Source: Lentimicrobiaceae bacterium
GTDB taxonomy: Bacteria; Bacteroidota; Bacteroidia; Bacteroidales; F082
DNA: 35,535 nt
Assembly: GCA_015061365.1 (NCBI GenBank)
Contig: SUWS01000026.1
Span: forward strand, 1-35,535
Reading direction: 5' to 3'
Below are positions 32,305-35,535 of the stretch, piece after piece. The notes under the pieces are model-generated. The model was not told the origin of the DNA. It saw only the letters and a list, made by a program, of their open reading frames with translations, and searched no databases. Both the position numbers and the translations under genes were made by a program. Each line of letters starts with the position of its first letter. Positions within the stretch are counted from its first letter, which is position 1.

Positions 32305-32335
32305 TTGACTTTTGCTTTTTGATTCATTATATTTG
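32305..32335 (+). promoter_or_regulatory. Promoter of the mini-protein/GLPGLI operon
   Basis: TTG (32305-32307), then 20 bp, then TATATTTG (32328-32335). This spacing and sequence equal the toxin-antitoxin promoter at 8803-8833. Transcription would start near 32342 and give a leader of about 200 nt before the first annotated gene. Confidence 0.75.
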
Positions 32336-32447
32336 CAGACTAAACTAAACGAAAAATTATGTTAACTGAAACCGAACATAGAATACATACATATATACAT
32401 CTACTTACCAATATTTGGATGATTGGGAAAAACAAGATCATTAAACG

Positions 32448-32494
32448 AATGTCAGTTCCGGCAGTTGTCTGATAATTGCTTTTGAACTGACGTT
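32448..32494 (+). promoter_or_regulatory. Structured leader hairpin upstream of the mini-protein gene
   Basis: AATGTCAGTTC (32448-32458) pairs with GAACTGACGTT (32484-32494) through 11 positions including one G-U. Inside, GCAGTT pairs with AATTGC. No T-run follows, so it is not a terminator. It lies in the long leader between the promoter and ATG 32544. A 37-codon frame (32359-32472) overlaps its left half and might be a leader peptide, but it has no recognisable features. Confidence 0.5.
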
Positions 32495-32543
32495 AAACTA
32501 TAGGGAGATAAACTTAATTTATAATACTAAACTTTTACAAAAA

Positions 32544-32768
32544 ATGAAAACACGTAATTTATTATATTTGTTCTCGTTGCTGATAATGATGTTTGTTAGC
32601 ATTCCAAAAATTTCTAATGCTGCTCCACCTGATGATCCTTGCAAATTAGTGGAAATCACATGTCCTGATGGAACACTGGCTTCTGGATTAGTGTGTAATG
32701 AAGAGGATTTGACGTTCTATTTAGAGTATTTCTGTAAATTAGAGGTTAAAATAGAAATAATTGATTAG
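32544..32768 (+). CDS. Small secreted four-cysteine protein
   Basis: This 74-residue precursor has a clear signal peptide: a basic start MKTRN, a hydrophobic core LLYLFSLLIMMFV, and SIPKISNA before a probable cleavage after A26. The mature part of about 48 residues is acidic with four cysteines (C33, C40, C51, C64), enough for two disulfide bonds, in the contexts DDPCKLVEITCPDGT and VCNEEDLTFYLEYFCK. I do not recognise a family. It is the first gene after a strong promoter and structured leader, followed 62 bp later by the GLPGLI gene, which suggests joint expression and a shared envelope role. Confidence 0.7.
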   Translation: MKTRNLLYLFSLLIMMFVSIPKISNAAPPDDPCKLVEITCPDGTLASGLVCNEEDLTFYLEYFCKLEVKIEIID

Positions 32769-32830
32769 ACCAGAATGGTATGAGGTGGGGCTTATACTTA
32801 ACCCTGCCTCGTTCTTTAATCTTTACTGCT

Positions 32831-33679
32831 ATGAAAAAGATAATAATGTTATTAGTATTGGTATTGATAGGATTTTATGTCAATGCCCAATGGTGGAATC
32901 CTGAAACCACAGATTACGACTCTGTTGAGTATATAGTTATGTATGAGTTGACATTCAAAGAAGATACTACACATCTAAATTGGGTGCGAGTGGAGAAGCA
33001 AATGCTGTCTATAGGAACCTGCAAGACAATAAGTTCTTACAGAGCATATAATAACTATAAATTTATAAGTCAACTGATAAAAGAGTCTAAAAAAGGAGCA
33101 GAAGCATCTCTAATATGGCTACAAAGTGGTCAATTGAATGCGGCAGATTTTGCATATGTGGGTACATATAATATATTTAAAGACTTTGAAAAAAGAAAAA
33201 TCACTACTGATGATCATATTTTTCAAAGAGGTTCATTTACATACGAGGAACCTTTCGATAGTTTCAATTGGCAGATAACTTCAAAAATAGATACAATCCA
33301 TAATTATGTTTGTCAGAAAGCCATCTGTGATTTCGGAGGTCGTACTTGGGAAGCCTGGTTTACTATGGAAATTCCAATCAGCGACGGTCCTTATAAATTC
33401 TGCGGTCTGCCTGGTCTTATCCTGAATGTCACTGATACGCAAAATCATTATTCATTTAATTTTCTGTCAATAGAAAAACCGGCAGAACCAATGATGGTGT
33501 ATAGAGTTGCTAAAGATAGAACGAAGACGACAAAGGAAGAGTTCCTAAAATTACAAGAGAGAATAAGTAAAAGTATTTCACATGTTATGAGTGAATCTAT
33601 ATCAGACGAAAAAGTAGTTCAAAGAGCTGTGGAGTCACAACATCAGAAGAATAACCCGATAGAGATAATTGACAATTGA
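32831..33679 (+). CDS. GLPGLI family protein
   Basis: This 282-residue exported protein has the signal peptide MKKIIMLLVLVLIGFYVNA, with cleavage likely before Q20. The family signature GLPGLI is at 192-197 within PYKFCGLPGLILNV, preceded by the conserved TIHNYVCQKA (about 155-164) and GRTWEAWFTMEIPISDGP (170-187). GLPGLI proteins are Bacteroidota-specific and typically neighbour outer-membrane receptor-like genes; their biochemical role is unknown. An upstream in-frame ATG (32780) would add residues ahead of the signal, so ATG 32831 is preferred. The C-terminus is charged and coiled (EEFLKLQERISKSISHVMSE). The final codons enter a word repeat. Confidence 0.9.
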   Translation: MKKIIMLLVLVLIGFYVNAQWWNPETTDYDSVEYIVMYELTFKEDTTHLNWVRVEKQMLSIGTCKTISSYRAYNNYKFISQLIKESKKGAEASLIWLQSGQLNAADFAYVGTYNIFKDFEKRKITTDDHIFQRGSFTYEEPFDSFNWQITSKIDTIHNYVCQKAICDFGGRTWEAWFTMEIPISDGPYKFCGLPGLILNVTDTQNHYSFNFLSIEKPAEPMMVYRVAKDRTKTTKEEFLKLQERISKSISHVMSESISDEKVVQRAVESQHQKNNPIEIIDN

Positions 33680-33743
33680 TAGTTAACAGTTTACAATTAA
33701 CAATGAATAATTACTCGTTGACTTGTTGACTCGTTGACTTAAT
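33664..33743. repeat. Word repeats between the GLPGLI and receptor genes
   Basis: Decaying attgacaattgatagttaac words overlap the GLPGLI stop codon (33677-33679). They are followed by three copies of tcgttgact-type units (33714-33739). The same gttgacttgttgact words occur at 7996-8020. Confidence 0.7.
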
Positions 33744-33753
33744 AAATATCTTT

Positions 33754-35535
33754 ATGAAAAGAATAATATCGTTAATAGCTTTTATCTTGATGTTGACTGT
33801 CGCTGAGCTTCAGGCACAGACAGTCATTAAAGGTAATGTTACTGATACTTCCGGCGAGCCTTTGTTTAATGTCAGCGTATTGGTGCATAATGCGGGCAGC
33901 AATCTGATAATAGCCTACGGATTTTCCGACATCGACGGTAATTATGAAATAGGTTTTAACTCGCCTTCCGATAGCTTGGACATAAAGACCAATTCTTCTT
34001 TTTATGAAAAGATAACAAAACGTATTGCAAATACTTCACAGACAATCGACTTTGTTTTGAAGGAAGAAGTGTATGAGTTGAAAGGCGTTACTGTGATGGC
34101 GCGTCCTATAGAAAAGACCAACGATACGGTTGAATATTTCGTGGATTCTTTTGTGGGATTAGAAGATAAAAGCATCGAAGATGTGCTGAAGAAAATGCCC
34201 GGAATAGAAGTGGAAGGCAATGGTCAGATTTTATATCAAGGTCTGCCGATACAGAAATTCTATGTCGAAGGCATGGATTTGATGGACGGACAATATGCTA
34301 CCATCAGTAAGAACCTGCCGCATCAGTCGGTGGCATCGGTGGAGATTTATGAGAACCATCAGCCTATCACCTTGTTGCAAGATCGTGTTGATACAGAACG
34401 AGCTTCTCTCAATATAAAACTTTCTAAAAACGTGACCGTTACAGGTTCTGGCGAACTTGGAGTCGGGCTGTATCCTTTGTTGTGGAACGTCAATGTCACT
34501 CCGATGCTTTTCTCTGATAAGGTGCAGATGGTGGCTTCTCTTCAAAGTAATAATGTCGGTAATGATCTTCTGAATAACAATATGATAAGCTATTATCAAG
34601 ATACGGAAGAAGAGGCTCCCGATGCAGGTGAGGAACTGTCGATAATAAATTCGCCAACGCCTTTGATTGAGAAAAACAGATATTTGAACAATACTTCGCA
34701 TCTCGCAAATTTCAACGTGCTCGCTCCGATAAGCAAGACGACACAGATGAGAGTCAATCTGTCTTATATCAATGATTTACAAAAACAAAATTCATTACAA
34801 CAAAATACTTATTTCCTTCCGAACGATACGGTTTCATATACCGAAAAGATAAACAACAAAATTTATGATTCTTATCTGAAAGGTGACGTGGCTATCGACA
34901 GAAACGATAAGAAGGCTTACGTGAAAGATAAAATCGAATTTTCAAAACGATGGAATAAATCTTACGGCTACGTCTTAAATAACGACGAAAACATAAGTCA
35001 GACTCTTAACAATGACGCTATGTCGGTGTCGAATGACTTGCGAATAATATTTCCTGCCGGTAAGCATCTCCTTGATTTCGTGTCGTATAACTCTTACGAT
35101 AACTTACCCGAAAATCTTAATGTAGAACCGGGAGTTTTTGAAGAATTGTTTAACGTTGGAAAACCATATAACCGTACAAATCAGTATTTTGATAGGGAAA
35201 GATTTTTTACCAACGAGGCTTTAAGCGGAATATTCACATTCGGGAATATTGTCGTAAGTAGCAAGTTGGGAATCAGTCATTATCAGAATAAGATCAAGAC
35301 TAATCTTGCGATATTTCCTAATGAAAACTTGCAGGGCTTTGTTTCTATTAGAAATGATATAAACCACACATATACAAAGCCGTATATTAAGACAAGATTG
35401 GAATATAAACTCAGGAAAGCGACTTTTACACTTAATCTTCCTCTTTCTTTAGATTATGCGACAACCAACAATCATAAAGAGAAACAAGAACTTACTCACA
35501 TGTTTTTTAATCCTACATTGTCGTTTAAATATGAG
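33754..35535 (+). CDS. TonB-dependent-receptor-like outer-membrane protein, cut at window end
   Basis: The frame is open for 594 codons to the window edge. A signal peptide (MKRIISLIAFILMLTVAELQ, cleavage near AQA) is followed by a carboxypeptidase-regulatory-like beta-sandwich (about 25-105: TVIKGNVTDTSGEPLFNVSV), a hinge LKGVTVMARP and a plug-like domain (SIEDVLKKMPGIEVEGNGQI, then QGLPIQKFYVEGMDLMDGQY). After about residue 230 the sequence becomes an alternating beta-barrel pattern. Proteins of this type usually follow GLPGLI genes. No clear TonB box is seen. The neighbouring M56-TonB fusion could in principle contact it. The C-terminal barrel is missing from the window. Confidence 0.85.
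   Translation, partial: MKRIISLIAFILMLTVAELQAQTVIKGNVTDTSGEPLFNVSVLVHNAGSNLIIAYGFSDIDGNYEIGFNSPSDSLDIKTNSSFYEKITKRIANTSQTIDFVLKEEVYELKGVTVMARPIEKTNDTVEYFVDSFVGLEDKSIEDVLKKMPGIEVEGNGQILYQGLPIQKFYVEGMDLMDGQYATISKNLPHQSVASVEIYENHQPITLLQDRVDTERASLNIKLSKNVTVTGSGELGVGLYPLLWNVNVTPMLFSDKVQMVASLQSNNVGNDLLNNNMISYYQDTEEEAPDAGEELSIINSPTPLIEKNRYLNNTSHLANFNVLAPISKTTQMRVNLSYINDLQKQNSLQQNTYFLPNDTVSYTEKINNKIYDSYLKGDVAIDRNDKKAYVKDKIEFSKRWNKSYGYVLNNDENISQTLNNDAMSVSNDLRIIFPAGKHLLDFVSYNSYDNLPENLNVEPGVFEELFNVGKPYNRTNQYFDRERFFTNEALSGIFTFGNIVVSSKLGISHYQNKIKTNLAIFPNENLQGFVSIRNDINHTYTKPYIKTRLEYKLRKATFTLNLPLSLDYATTNNHKEKQELTHMFFNPTLSFKYE

Noticed and set aside
32359-32472. 37-codon frame in the leader of the mini-protein gene
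   Set aside because: It has a plausible position for a leader peptide but no signal, no compositional bias and no recognisable motif. It overlaps the stem, so I mention it only within the leader entry.

Overview
The window looks like a chromosomal segment of a Bacteroidales-type member of the Bacteroidota. The evidence is a run of -7 boxes of the form TAnnTTTG (clearest at 8803-8810, 29664-29671, 30426-30433 and 32328-32335), the general scarcity of Shine-Dalgarno sites, GLPGLI and BspA-like repeat proteins, M56-TonB fusion proteins, and three-gene RND efflux sets with lipoprotein outer-membrane factors. Species cannot be named from sequence alone.

Layout. 1-4254: a palindromic MITE-like element, a flavin/pyridoxamine-oxidase-fold gene, then the conserved translation block thrS-infC-rpmI-rplT ending in a strong terminator; infC appears to start at a non-AUG codon. 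4309-7267: a ureohydrolase on the minus strand and a divergent acyl-CoA synthetase-like gene. 7271-17660: an accessory region with many remnants. It holds tandem hairpin repeats, a 5'-truncated metallophosphoesterase, a GC-rich conserved-looking noncoding element, a RelE/ParE-type toxin-antitoxin pair, a lone gene inside an inverted repeat, a decayed McrB-like AAA fragment, a cytoplasmic BspA-like repeat protein, a PD-(D/E)XK nuclease with an unrecognised N-terminal domain, a chimeric fragment of a DUF2779 gene, an internally deleted IS982-family element, and an intact DUF2779 (Cas4-like plus DnaQ-like) gene. It looks like an eroded defence or DNA-processing island. 17665-29273: two complete tandem RND efflux sets on the minus strand, each ordered adaptor lipoprotein, inner-membrane pump, outer-membrane factor. 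29696-30323: a MntA-HepT (MNT-HEPN) toxin-antitoxin pair. 30389-35535: a BlaI-type repressor and M56 peptidase-TonB sensor pair, then a separately promoted unit with a structured leader, a small secreted four-cysteine protein, a GLPGLI protein and a TonB-receptor-like outer-membrane protein cut by the window end.

Two themes stand out. First, the 3' ends of many genes run into short degenerate word repeats (GTTGACTGTTGTCC-like, ATTATGAATT-like, AACTTTCAATTTTC-like). In several genes these repeats provide the stop codon, and in one adaptor protein they have become about 27 residues of translated C-terminus. Two diverged copies of one flank differ by exactly one 7-bp unit, which shows that the repeats slip.

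Second, the right-hand module (BlaI, M56-TonB, structured leader, secreted mini-protein, GLPGLI, outer-membrane receptor) is the best candidate for an incompletely described system: a proteolytic cell-envelope sensor beside a small exported cysteine protein and its possible outer-membrane partner. That functional link is inference from gene order.
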